NCBI RefSeq assembly: GCF_049803795.1
Contig: NZ_JBNAGJ010000004.1
Coordinates: 186,001-250,000, forward strand
Direction: 5' to 3'
Source: Thalassobius sp002708925
Lineage (GTDB): Bacteria; Pseudomonadota; Alphaproteobacteria; Rhodobacterales; Rhodobacteraceae
Length of the DNA stretch: 64,000 bases
In this document: piece after piece, positions 57,129-64,000 of the stretch
Layout of the letters: each line of letters begins with the position of its first letter
Numbering within the stretch: the first letter of the stretch is position 1
Notes under the pieces: model-generated
The model's input: the letters and a program-made list of their open reading frames with translations, nothing else
Told to the model about the DNA's origin: nothing
The model's database searches: none
Translations under genes and position numbers: made by a program

Positions 57129-58708
57129 GCCTGCTAAGCGTCAAAGACCTGAAGGTCAGTTTCCGTCAGGATGGCAAAACCAACATGGCTGTCAAAGGGG
57201 TCAGTTTCACCGTGGATCGCGGGGAAACCGTGGCTTTGGTGGGCGAGTCCGGCTCGGGTAAATCGGTGACGGCGCTATCCACCGTGTCCTTGCTGGGCGG
57301 GGCGGCGACGGTAGAGGGCTCGGTCACCTATGACGGGCAGGAAATGATCGGAGCGTCCGAAAAGCTGCTGCGTCAGGTGCGGGGCAATGACATCAGTTTC
57401 ATTTTTCAGGAACCGATGACCAGCCTGAACCCGCTGCACACCATCGAAAAGCAACTGGCCGAGAGCATCGCCCTGCATCAGGGGCTGACCGGGGATGCCG
57501 TGCGCGGGCGTATTCTGGAACTGTTGGAAAAGGTCGGCATTCGCGATGCTGAATCGCGCCTGGGCTCTTATCCGCATCAGCTGTCGGGCGGGCAGCGGCA
57601 GCGGGTGATGATCGCCATGGCCCTGGCCAACAAACCCGACGTTCTGATCGCGGACGAGCCGACAACCGCGCTGGATGTCACCATTCAGTTGCAAATTCTG
57701 GAACTGTTGGCCGAGCTGAAATCCAGCGAAAACATGGGCCTATTGTTCATCACGCACGATCTGGGCATCGTGCGGCGCTTTGCCGATCGGGTCTGCGTCA
57801 TGAAGGACGGCGAGATCGTCGAGACCGGCCCCACCGATCAGATCTTTGCCAATCCGCAGCATCCCTATACGCAGACGCTTTTGTCGGCGCGGGCGGTGGG
57901 GCAGCCCGCTCCGGTGCCGCAGAATGCGCCGCAGATGGTCAGCACGGATGCGCTGCGCGTGTGGTTCCCGATCCAGAAGGGCTTTTTCAAACGCACCGTC
58001 GGCCATGTGAAAGCGGTGAACCAGGCCACGATCCAGGTGCGCGCGGGGGAAACGCTGGGCATTGTGGGGGAATCGGGCTCGGGCAAGACGACACTGGCGC
58101 TGGCGATCATGCGACTGATCGGTTCGCAGGGGGAAATCCGCTTTGACGGGCAGGACATTCGCAAATGGTCCACCAAAGAGCTGCGCGCCCTGCGCAAGGA
58201 CATGCAGATCGTGTTTCAGGATCCGTTTGGCAGCCTGTCCCCCAGGATGACCTGCGAACAGATCATCGCCGAGGGGCTGGGCGTGCATGGCATCGCCGAT
58301 GGGCGCAGCCCGCAAGAGGTGGTGTCCGAAGTGATGCAAGAGGTCGGTCTGGACCCGGCCACCATGCACCGCTATCCGCATGAATTCTCGGGGGGGCAGC
58401 GGCAGCGGATCGCGATTGCCCGCGCCATGGTGCTGCGGCCGCGTCTGGTGGTGCTGGACGAACCCACCAGCGCGCTGGACATGACCGTGCAGGTGCAGAT
58501 CGTGGATCTGCTGCGCAAGTTGCAGGTGAAATACGGGCTGGCCTATCTGTTCATCAGTCACGATCTGAACGTGGTGCGCGCCATGAGCCACCAGATGATC
58601 GTGATGCGCCAGGGCGATGTTGTGGAAACCGGCATGGCCGAGCAGGTCTTTGCCAATCCGCAGACGGCCTATACCCGTGAATTGCTGATGGCGGCGGATC
58701 TGGGATGA
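57125..58708 (+). CDS. yejF: Peptide ABC transporter ATPase YejF with two fused nucleotide-binding domains
   Basis: The 527-residue protein contains two complete ABC ATPases. Domain 1 (residues 1-255) has Walker A GESGSGKS, the signature LSGGQRQRV and Walker B VLIADEPTTALD. Domain 2 (about 280-525) has GESGSGKTTLAL, FSGGQRQRIAIARA and VVLDEPTSALD. The fusion replaces separate DppD/DppF-like subunits. It energises YejBE. Its stop overlaps the DUF1491 start by ATGA. Confidence 0.96.
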   Translation: MSLLSVKDLKVSFRQDGKTNMAVKGVSFTVDRGETVALVGESGSGKSVTALSTVSLLGGAATVEGSVTYDGQEMIGASEKLLRQVRGNDISFIFQEPMTSLNPLHTIEKQLAESIALHQGLTGDAVRGRILELLEKVGIRDAESRLGSYPHQLSGGQRQRVMIAMALANKPDVLIADEPTTALDVTIQLQILELLAELKSSENMGLLFITHDLGIVRRFADRVCVMKDGEIVETGPTDQIFANPQHPYTQTLLSARAVGQPAPVPQNAPQMVSTDALRVWFPIQKGFFKRTVGHVKAVNQATIQVRAGETLGIVGESGSGKTTLALAIMRLIGSQGEIRFDGQDIRKWSTKELRALRKDMQIVFQDPFGSLSPRMTCEQIIAEGLGVHGIADGRSPQEVVSEVMQEVGLDPATMHRYPHEFSGGQRQRIAIARAMVLRPRLVVLDEPTSALDMTVQVQIVDLLRKLQVKYGLAYLFISHDLNVVRAMSHQMIVMRQGDVVETGMAEQVFANPQTAYTRELLMAADLG

Positions 58709-59037
58709 GCGCCCGACTGACGGCTCGGTTCTGGGTGGATGCCTATCTGACACGGCTGCGGCTGTATGACATCCCGGCCTTTGTGGTGGCGCATGGCGAT
58801 GACACGGCCGGCGCGGTGCTGGTGAAACTGGCGACATTGGACGGCAGCGCGGCAGTGTTCCAGCGCTCGTTCGATCTGATGAGCGGCGAACGCACCTGGA
58901 TCGAGCTGGCCTCGGGGGCCGAGCCAGATGTGGACGCGGCCATTCACAAACAGCGCAGTTATGACCCGGATCTTTGGGTGATCGAGGTCGAAGACCGCCA
59001 GGGCCGTCACCTTTTGGATGAACCGGGGCTGGCGTGA
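58705..59037 (+). CDS. DUF1491 family protein
   Basis: A 110-residue soluble protein matching DUF1491 (RLTARFWVDAYLTRLRLYDIPAFVVAHGD at the N-terminus, then VFQRSFDLMSGERTWIEL and RQRSYDPDLWVIEVEDRQGRHLLDEPGL-like C-terminus). The family is alphaproteobacterial and has no known function. It is coupled to yejF by a 4-bp overlap and followed 26 bp later by recO. Confidence 0.9.
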   Translation: MSARLTARFWVDAYLTRLRLYDIPAFVVAHGDDTAGAVLVKLATLDGSAAVFQRSFDLMSGERTWIELASGAEPDVDAAIHKQRSYDPDLWVIEVEDRQGRHLLDEPGLA

Positions 59038-59063
59038 CGGCCGCGCCCAAGGGATACTGACCC

Positions 59064-59816
59064 ATGGAGTGGCGAGATCAGGGCATATTGCTGGGCGTGC
59101 GCAGGCATGGGGAAACCTCGGCCATTCTGGATGTGTTTACGCCGGAACGCGGGCGCCATCTGGGCGTGATGCGCGGCGCCACCAGCCGCAAGATCGCCCC
59201 CATCCTGCAACCCGGCGCGCAGCTGGATCTATCCTGGCGGGCGCGGCTTGAGGATCATATCGGCAGCTACACGGTGGAACCTGTGCGCAGCCGCTCTGCC
59301 GCAGCATTGGCGGATCGGTTGTCCCTGGCCGGGCTGAATGCAGTGGCGGCGATGCTGATGTTCCTGTTGCCTGAGCGTGAGCCGCACCTGTCCCTCTATC
59401 GCCGAACCGAGGCGCTGCTGGACATTCTGGACGAGGTGGAGCTGTGGCCTCTGGCCTATCTGAAATGGGAAATGGCCCTGCTGGAAGAGCTGGGTTTCGG
59501 CCTGGATCTGCGGAAATGCGCGGTGAATGGCAGCCGGGATGATCTGGTCTATGTGTCCCCCAAGACCGGGCGGGCGGTGTCGCGGCAAGGTGCCGGAGAA
59601 TGGGCGGATCGCCTGCTGCCTTTGCCGCTGTGCATGTTGGGGCAGGGCGGGGCCACGGATGCAGAGATTGCGGATGGGATGAAAACGACCGGCTATTTCC
59701 TGATGAACCGGATTGCCCCGACGCTGGGGCACAAACCCCTGCCCGAGGCGCGTCAGCGGTTTGTGGATCTGTTTCACAAACGCTTAGCGCAGGGCCAGCA
59801 CCAGATCGACCAATGA
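59064..59816 (+). CDS. recO: DNA repair protein RecO
   Basis: RecO anneals single strands and, with RecR, loads RecA. The 250-residue protein shows the OB-fold N-terminal domain (MEWRDQGILLGVRRHGETSAILDVFTPERGRHLGVMRG) and a helical C-terminal domain. Alphaproteobacterial RecO usually lacks the zinc finger of Gram-positive proteins; here one CxxxxxxC-like pair (C157, C181 region) is not a clear zinc site. Its 3' end overlaps that of the convergent TetR gene by 33 bp. Confidence 0.95.
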   Translation: MEWRDQGILLGVRRHGETSAILDVFTPERGRHLGVMRGATSRKIAPILQPGAQLDLSWRARLEDHIGSYTVEPVRSRSAAALADRLSLAGLNAVAAMLMFLLPEREPHLSLYRRTEALLDILDEVELWPLAYLKWEMALLEELGFGLDLRKCAVNGSRDDLVYVSPKTGRAVSRQGAGEWADRLLPLPLCMLGQGGATDAEIADGMKTTGYFLMNRIAPTLGHKPLPEARQRFVDLFHKRLAQGQHQIDQ

Positions 59817-60338
59817 GCCCATTGCGCTGGTATTCTCGTGCCCATCGCGGCTGGTCAGATCCTCCATCCCGATGTCGGCGGCATAGATGATGCGCGCCCA
59901 TTCCGGATTGGTGATGCCCGTTTCCTGCAACAGATTTTCCAGATAGCCCAGACGCTGACCGTCCACCTGGGCCAGCCTGTCCGCCACCACCGGATTCGCG
60001 CGCGACCATGCCCGGATGGCGGTGTCCAGCTTAACGCCGCCCAGGGTTTCGCTGCGGTGAGCGGCGATGATCTGGCTTAGTCGGCGCAATTTGGCGGCAG
60101 GAGTGGGCTCTGCGTCCAGCTCGGCGGGGATATGCGTGGTGGCCTGCTCGGCCCACAGATCCAGCATCGCGGCGTGATAGGCGGGCACGTCCGTGAAATG
60201 CCAGTAGAAAGACCCCTTGGTGGTGCCCAGACGCCGCGCCAGAGGCTCGGCCTTCAGCGCGTCGGGGCCGTCCTCGGCCAGGGCGGCGAAACCGGCAAGC
60301 AGCCAGTCGGTTTTGTTCAGGCGGGCCTTTTTGGTCAT
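59784..60338 (-). CDS. TetR/AcrR family transcriptional regulator
   Basis: The 184-residue protein has a TetR helix-turn-helix near residues 8-54 (LARRLGTTKGSFYWHFTDVPAYHAAML) and a helical ligand domain. The start at 60338 (MTKKARLNKTDW) fits the family, while the upstream extension is AT-rich and unlikely. It is divergent from preT (289 bp apart), so it may control the preTA genes, but the RutR-like regulator at the far end of the operon is a stronger candidate. It overlaps recO by 33 bp at the 3' ends. Confidence 0.9.
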   Translation of the reverse strand: MTKKARLNKTDWLLAGFAALAEDGPDALKAEPLARRLGTTKGSFYWHFTDVPAYHAAMLDLWAEQATTHIPAELDAEPTPAAKLRRLSQIIAAHRSETLGGVKLDTAIRAWSRANPVVADRLAQVDGQRLGYLENLLQETGITNPEWARIIYAADIGMEDLTSRDGHENTSAMGSLVDLVLALR

Positions 60339-60553
60339 GGATTCGGGATACGCGGAACCCAGCCATTTCGCAAATGCAGAAAAAACTTGCGGCGCATTTG
60401 TCGCTTGATTCGTGTCCTGGCTGCCCGATTCCACGGCGGGTTTGCGATTTGCGAAATACGGGGCTGCGGGCTGGATGAGGGGCTGATCCGGCGTGAATGA
60501 TGAAAAAATAAGCAAACTCCGCGCAGGTTTCACAGGATTTTGGGGTCTTAATT

Positions 60554-60569
60554 TTTACCAGTTGATAAA
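60554..60569. promoter_or_regulatory. RutR-like operator before preT
   Basis: TTTACCAGTTGATAAA agrees with the E. coli RutR consensus TTGACCANNTGGTCAA at 11 of 14 fixed positions, and it is embedded in a longer 20-bp imperfect palindrome (60552-60571). It is 58 bp upstream of the preT start, in a promoter-proximal location. The RutR-like gene at the right edge is the likely binder. Confidence 0.6.
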
Positions 60570-60627
60570 AAAAGAAACCATGGAATACTGATTCTCAAAA
60601 AGAACACCAAGCACAGCGGAGGTTGAG

Positions 60628-61950
60628 ATGACTTCAAACACCCTGACGCCAGGTATTGCCGCAGGGCGATTGACGGCCGACGATTACGTTCAGAATTTTA
60701 CCGATCTGCACCCGGCGCTGTCGGATCACGAGGCCCTGGTGGCGGCGGATCGCTGCTATTTCTGTCACGATGCGCCCTGCATGACAGCCTGTCCGACCAG
60801 CATCGACATTCCCTTGTTTATCCGCCAGATCGCCACCGGCACACCGGGCCAGGCCGCCAGGACGATTTTTGAGCAAAACATCCTGGGCGGCATGTGCGCG
60901 CGCGTCTGCCCCACCGAAACCCTGTGCGAAGAGGCCTGCGTGCGCGAAACCGCCGAGGGCGAGCCGGTGCAGATCGGCCGTTTGCAGCGCTATGCGACGG
61001 ACACTCTGATGGCGGCCGGGGTGCACCCCTTCGAACGGGCCGCCCCCACAGGCAAACGTGTGGCCATTGTTGGCGCGGGGCCTGCGGGCCTGTCCTGCGC
61101 GCACCGTCTGGCGATGTATGGCCATGATGTCGATCTGTTCGATCCGCGCCCCAAGGCGGGCGGGCTGAACGAGTTCGGCATCGCGGCCTATAAATCCGTT
61201 GACGGATTCGCCGGCAAAGAGGTGGACTGGCTGTTGCAGATCGGCGGGATCACCGTGAACACGGGCAAGGCCCTGGGGGCTGGCCTGACGCTGGACTCGC
61301 TGGCCGCTGACTATGACGCTGTTTTCCTGGGCATCGGTCTGGCGGGCGTGAACGCGCTGAACGTCGAGGGCGAGGACAAGGACGGTGTTCTGGATGCGGT
61401 GGAGTTCATTGCCGATCTGCGCCAGGCCTCGGATATGGGATCGGTGCCGATTGGGCGGGACGTGGTGGTGATCGGTGGCGGCATGACGGCGATTGACGCC
61501 GCTGTGCAGGCCAGGCTGCTGGGCGCTTTGAATGTCACCCTGGTGTATCGGCGCGGTAAGGACCGGATGAACGCGTCCGAATTCGAACAGGGTCTGGCGG
61601 CCTCCAAAGGTGTGCGGATCATCACCAATGCCTCGCCCAAGGCGGTGATCGGCAATGGCGCGGTGCGCGAGATCGAGTTCGAATACACCGGCGATGAGCT
61701 GGCCCTCACGGGCGAAACCTTCCGCCTGGCTGCTGATCAGGTGTTCAAGGCGATTGGGCAGACGCTGGGCCGTTCCGACTTGCCGGATCTGGACGGGCGC
61801 AAGATTGCCGTCACCGAAACGGGCCGCACTAGCATGGCGGGCGTCTGGGCCGGGGGCGATTGCGCCAGCGGCGGCGATGACCTGACCGTGACCGCCGTGG
61901 CCGAGGGGCGCGACGCCGCCGAAGACATCCACGCCGCGCTGTCGGCGTAA
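60628..61950 (+). CDS. preT: NAD-dependent dihydropyrimidine dehydrogenase subunit PreT
   Basis: PreT is the flavoprotein half of the NAD-dependent dihydropyrimidine dehydrogenase, which reduces uracil and thymine to dihydropyrimidines (or the reverse). The 440-residue protein has an N-terminal Fe-S domain of the glutamate-synthase small-subunit type with cysteines in CYFCHDAPCMTACPTSID (near 47-64) and MCARVCPTETLCEEACVR (near 90-107). An FAD motif VAIVGAGPAGLSCAHRLA near 143-160 and an NAD motif VVVIGGGMTAIDAA near 278-291 follow. It has GGAGG upstream and precedes preA by 18 bp. Confidence 0.94.
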   Translation: MTSNTLTPGIAAGRLTADDYVQNFTDLHPALSDHEALVAADRCYFCHDAPCMTACPTSIDIPLFIRQIATGTPGQAARTIFEQNILGGMCARVCPTETLCEEACVRETAEGEPVQIGRLQRYATDTLMAAGVHPFERAAPTGKRVAIVGAGPAGLSCAHRLAMYGHDVDLFDPRPKAGGLNEFGIAAYKSVDGFAGKEVDWLLQIGGITVNTGKALGAGLTLDSLAADYDAVFLGIGLAGVNALNVEGEDKDGVLDAVEFIADLRQASDMGSVPIGRDVVVIGGGMTAIDAAVQARLLGALNVTLVYRRGKDRMNASEFEQGLAASKGVRIITNASPKAVIGNGAVREIEFEYTGDELALTGETFRLAADQVFKAIGQTLGRSDLPDLDGRKIAVTETGRTSMAGVWAGGDCASGGDDLTVTAVAEGRDAAEDIHAALSA

Positions 61951-61968
61951 GCATAGGGAGATAAGCGA

Positions 61969-63276
61969 ATGGCCAATCTTTCAAGCGAATTCATCGGGAT
62001 CAAATCCCCAAACCCGTTCTGGCTGGCCTCGGCCCCGCCCACGGATAAGGAATACAACGTCCGCCGCGCGTTCGAGGCAGGCTGGGGCGGTGTCGTGTGG
62101 AAAACGCTGGGCTCCGAAGGGCCGCCGGTGGTGAACGTCAACGGGCCGCGTTACGGCGCGATCTGGGGCGCGGACCGGCGTCTGCTGGGGCTGAACAACA
62201 TCGAATTGATCACGGATCGCCCGCTGGAGGTGAACCTGCGCGAGATTAAATCGGTGAAGCGCGACTATCCCGACCGCGCGTTGATCATCAGCCTGATGGT
62301 GCCCTGCGACGAGGATAGCTGGTCCGACATTCTGAAACGGATCGAGGATACCGGCGCTGACGGGGTCGAGCTGAACTTTGGCTGCCCGCATGGGATGGCC
62401 GAACGCGGCATGGGATCAGCCGTGGGGCAGGTGCCGGAATATATTGAAATGGTGACGCGCTGGGTAAAGAAACACAGTCGGATGCCCTGTATCGTGAAGC
62501 TGACGCCGAATATCGCCGACATCCGCAAACCGGCTGAGGCCGCGAAACGTGGCGGGGCAGATGCGGTGAGCCTGATCAACACGATCAACTCGATCACCTC
62601 GGTTGATCTGGACGATTTCGCGCCCGAACCGACGATTGATGGCAAGGGCACGCATGGGGGCTATTGCGGGCCGGCTGTCAAACCCATCGCGCTGAACATG
62701 GTGGCCGAGATCGCGCGGAACCCTGAGACCCATGGCCTGCCGATCAGCGGTATCGGGGGGGTCACCACCTGGCGTGATGCGGCCGAGTTCATGACGCTGG
62801 GCGCGGGCAATGTGCAGGTCTGCACGGCGGCGATGACCTATGGGTTCAAGGTGGTGCAGGAGATGATCTCGGGGTTGAGCGATTACATGGACCGCAAGGG
62901 ATTTGCGTCCACGAGCGAACTGGTGGGGCGCGCGGTGCCGAACGTGACGGATTGGCAGTATCTGAACCTGAACTATGTCACCAAGGCCAAGATTGACGAA
63001 GATGCGTGCATCAAATGCGGGCGCTGTTATGCGGCCTGCGAGGATACCAGCCACCAGGCGATTGCCATGTCTGAGGACCGCGTGTTCAGCGTGAAGGATG
63101 ACGAATGCGTGGCCTGTAACCTGTGCGTCAATGTCTGCCCGATCGAGGATTGCATCACGATGGAGCGGGTTGCTCCGGGGCAGGTGGACGCGCGGACCGG
63201 AACCGAGGTGCCTGAGGAGTATGGGAACTGGCTGGAGCATCCGAACAATCCGGGCAACAGCTGTGCGGCCGAGTGA
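61969..63276 (+). CDS. preA: NAD-dependent dihydropyrimidine dehydrogenase subunit PreA
   Basis: PreA holds the FMN-binding TIM barrel that reduces the pyrimidine ring. The 435-residue protein resembles dihydroorotate dehydrogenase: NPFWLASAPPTDKEYNVRRAFEAGWGG near residues 12-38, a substrate-loop LNFGCPHGMAERGMG near 134-148, and GIGGVTTWRDAAEFM near 261-275. Two C-terminal ferredoxin motifs, CIKCGRCYAAC and CVACNLCVNVCP, hold 4Fe-4S clusters. GGGAGA precedes the ATG. It forms the preTA unit with preT; the terminator after it is a 14-bp perfect stem. Confidence 0.95.
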   Translation: MANLSSEFIGIKSPNPFWLASAPPTDKEYNVRRAFEAGWGGVVWKTLGSEGPPVVNVNGPRYGAIWGADRRLLGLNNIELITDRPLEVNLREIKSVKRDYPDRALIISLMVPCDEDSWSDILKRIEDTGADGVELNFGCPHGMAERGMGSAVGQVPEYIEMVTRWVKKHSRMPCIVKLTPNIADIRKPAEAAKRGGADAVSLINTINSITSVDLDDFAPEPTIDGKGTHGGYCGPAVKPIALNMVAEIARNPETHGLPISGIGGVTTWRDAAEFMTLGAGNVQVCTAAMTYGFKVVQEMISGLSDYMDRKGFASTSELVGRAVPNVTDWQYLNLNYVTKAKIDEDACIKCGRCYAACEDTSHQAIAMSEDRVFSVKDDECVACNLCVNVCPIEDCITMERVAPGQVDARTGTEVPEEYGNWLEHPNNPGNSCAAE

Positions 63277-63317
63277 TCGGCTGCTGTTAAAAGGTGCGCC
63301 TGCGGCGCGCAGGTTCA

Positions 63318-63348
63318 GGCGGGGATTTTCATTCTGAAAATCCCCGCC
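63318..63348. terminator. Strong bidirectional terminator between preA and the RutR-like gene
   Basis: GGCGGGGATTTTCA (63318-63331) pairs perfectly with TGAAAATCCCCGCC (63335-63348), a 14-bp stem with a 3-nt loop in the convergent gap. It probably terminates transcripts from both sides. Confidence 0.8.
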
Positions 63349-63375
63349 CGTTTGGCGTTTGGGGCCGGTGTCTGA

Positions 63376-64000
63376 TCAGGATTTCGGGCCGAGCAGGTTG
63401 CGGAACAGGGTGTCCAGATAGGTTTCGGCGCTTGCGAGGATGTCATCCTCGTTTGGGGTCAGGACAGAGACCTGGGCCTCGAAATCGGCATAATGCTGGG
63501 TTGTGGACCAGATCGAGAAAATCAGGTGGCGCGGATCGACCGGGTTGATTTTTCCGGCGTCCATCCAGCCCTGGATGACGGCGGTTTTTTCGTCAAAGAG
63601 CGGTTTGAGGTCGGATTCCAAGTGGGGGCCCATGCGGGGCGCGCCTTGGAGGATTTCATTGGCGAAAAGGCGGCTTTCGCGGGGGAATTCGCGGCTCATT
63701 TGCGCTTTGCGGCGTACATAGGCGCAGATTTCTTCGAGAGGGTCGCCGTCCGGGTCCATTTCATGCAGGGGATCCAGCCAGGTTTCCATCAGCTTGTTCA
63801 GCAGGGTGACGTGGATCGCCTCTTTTCCGTCGAAGTAATACAGGATGTTCGGCTTGGACAGGCCGGCATGTTCGGCGATCTGGTCCAGCGTGGCGCCGCG
63901 ATAGCCGTGTTGGGAAAAAACCTCGAGCGCAGCATCCAGAATTTTCCCCCGATTCCTAAGCTGAATCCGGCTGGGTTTCTTGGCTGTCGCACTTTTCTGG
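63376..64000 (-). CDS. RutR-like TetR family regulator, 5' end beyond the window
   Basis: The minus-strand frame is open from the right edge to a stop at 63376, about 208 residues, and the start lies outside the window. Reading inward it shows a TetR helix-turn-helix (LEVFSQHGYRGATLDQIAEH, then AGLSKPNILYYF) and a C-terminal domain of RutR type with MDPDGDPLEEICAYVRRK and STTQHYADFEAQV. RutR senses uracil/thymine and controls pyrimidine use. The adjacent preTA genes and the RutR-like operator before preT support that role. Confidence 0.88.
   Translation of the reverse strand, partial: QKSATAKKPSRIQLRNRGKILDAALEVFSQHGYRGATLDQIAEHAGLSKPNILYYFDGKEAIHVTLLNKLMETWLDPLHEMDPDGDPLEEICAYVRRKAQMSREFPRESRLFANEILQGAPRMGPHLESDLKPLFDEKTAVIQGWMDAGKINPVDPRHLIFSIWSTTQHYADFEAQVSVLTPNEDDILASAETYLDTLFRNLLGPKS

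Noticed and set aside
63798..63992. Separate 64-codon ORF starting just inside the right edge, minus strand
   Set aside because: A different minus-strand frame is open to the edge and encodes the TetR helix-turn-helix, continuous with the RutR-like C-terminal part; the 64-codon frame is its shadow.
1..64000. Search for CRISPR arrays, insertion sequences, integrases, prophage genes, attachment sites or a replication origin
   Set aside because: No regularly spaced repeats, transposase or integrase motifs were seen. The only dispersed repeat is the short GAGTATTTG element.

Overview
The window reads as the chromosome of a Rhodobacteraceae (Roseobacter-group) alphaproteobacterium. Evidence: high GC; the box benzoyl-CoA genes with a BoxR-type regulator; the dgcN-dgcA D-glutamate pair known from marine Alphaproteobacteria; malyl-CoA lyase; a COQ9 gene divergent from rpsU; a TrcR/DUF1013 regulator; a FYDLN-acid (TIGR02300) protein; and a membrane-anchored cytochrome c of the cy type. 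I see no insertion sequence, prophage, CRISPR array or obvious island. Gene density is very high, with many 4-bp stop/start or stop/stop overlaps.

Layout. 1-8.2 kb: aerobic benzoyl-CoA epoxidation (boxC, boxB, an unnamed 54-codon four-cysteine protein, boxA, a thioesterase, boxR), then an atypical 3-hydroxyacyl-CoA dehydrogenase and an enoyl-CoA hydratase homologue. A repeated element, CTATNNYGCAT, sits in pairs before boxC and boxR. 8.3-13.7 kb: tRNA-Ala, a TIGR02300 protein, a YgjP-like metallopeptidase, a GntR/FCD regulator behind a perfect palindrome, a membrane protein with a histidine cluster, accA, an Asp/Glu racemase-like protein, and a LysE exporter divergent from an Lrp regulator. 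13.8-20.5 kb: malyl-CoA lyase, then dgcN, dgcA and a D-amino-acid transaminase, an SDR enzyme, DUF1244, and N-formylglutamate amidohydrolase; this looks like D-amino-acid/glutamate use. 20.6-28.6 kb: pyk, rpmI-rplT, pheS-pheT, YtoQ, a GST and mscL. 28.7-35.4 kb: ald with a divergent Lrp regulator, a GMC oxidoreductase with a flavodoxin-like quinone reductase, and a GAF-Fis regulator beside an aldehyde dehydrogenase preceded by an 18-bp palindrome. 35.6-41.3 kb: rpsU, COQ9, a quinone oxidoreductase, an H-NS-like protein, RNase T2, trcR, and an ornithine decarboxylase with a long leader. 41.3-47.7 kb: recR, ybaB, a secreted six-cysteine protein, dnaX, a zinc metallopeptidase, a dual-specificity-type phosphatase, rsgA, and the SRP RNA. 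47.7-52.8 kb: cpdB, nudC, an SRPBCC protein, pheA and cytochrome c. 53-64 kb: the yejABEF peptide transporter, DUF1491, recO, a TetR regulator, the preT-preA dihydropyrimidine dehydrogenase, and a RutR-like regulator cut by the window edge.

Functional links. The box module converts benzoyl-CoA to ring-opened products. RNase T2 and CpdB together could recover nucleosides from RNA, and PreTA could degrade the pyrimidines. A RutR-like operator lies before preT, and a RutR-like gene ends the window. The least explained items are the 54-residue box protein, a recurrent GAGTATTTG intergenic repeat (four copies), the secreted cysteine protein beside dnaX, the histidine-cluster membrane protein, and a 13-codon ORF with a perfect ribosome-binding site just after the SRP RNA gene.
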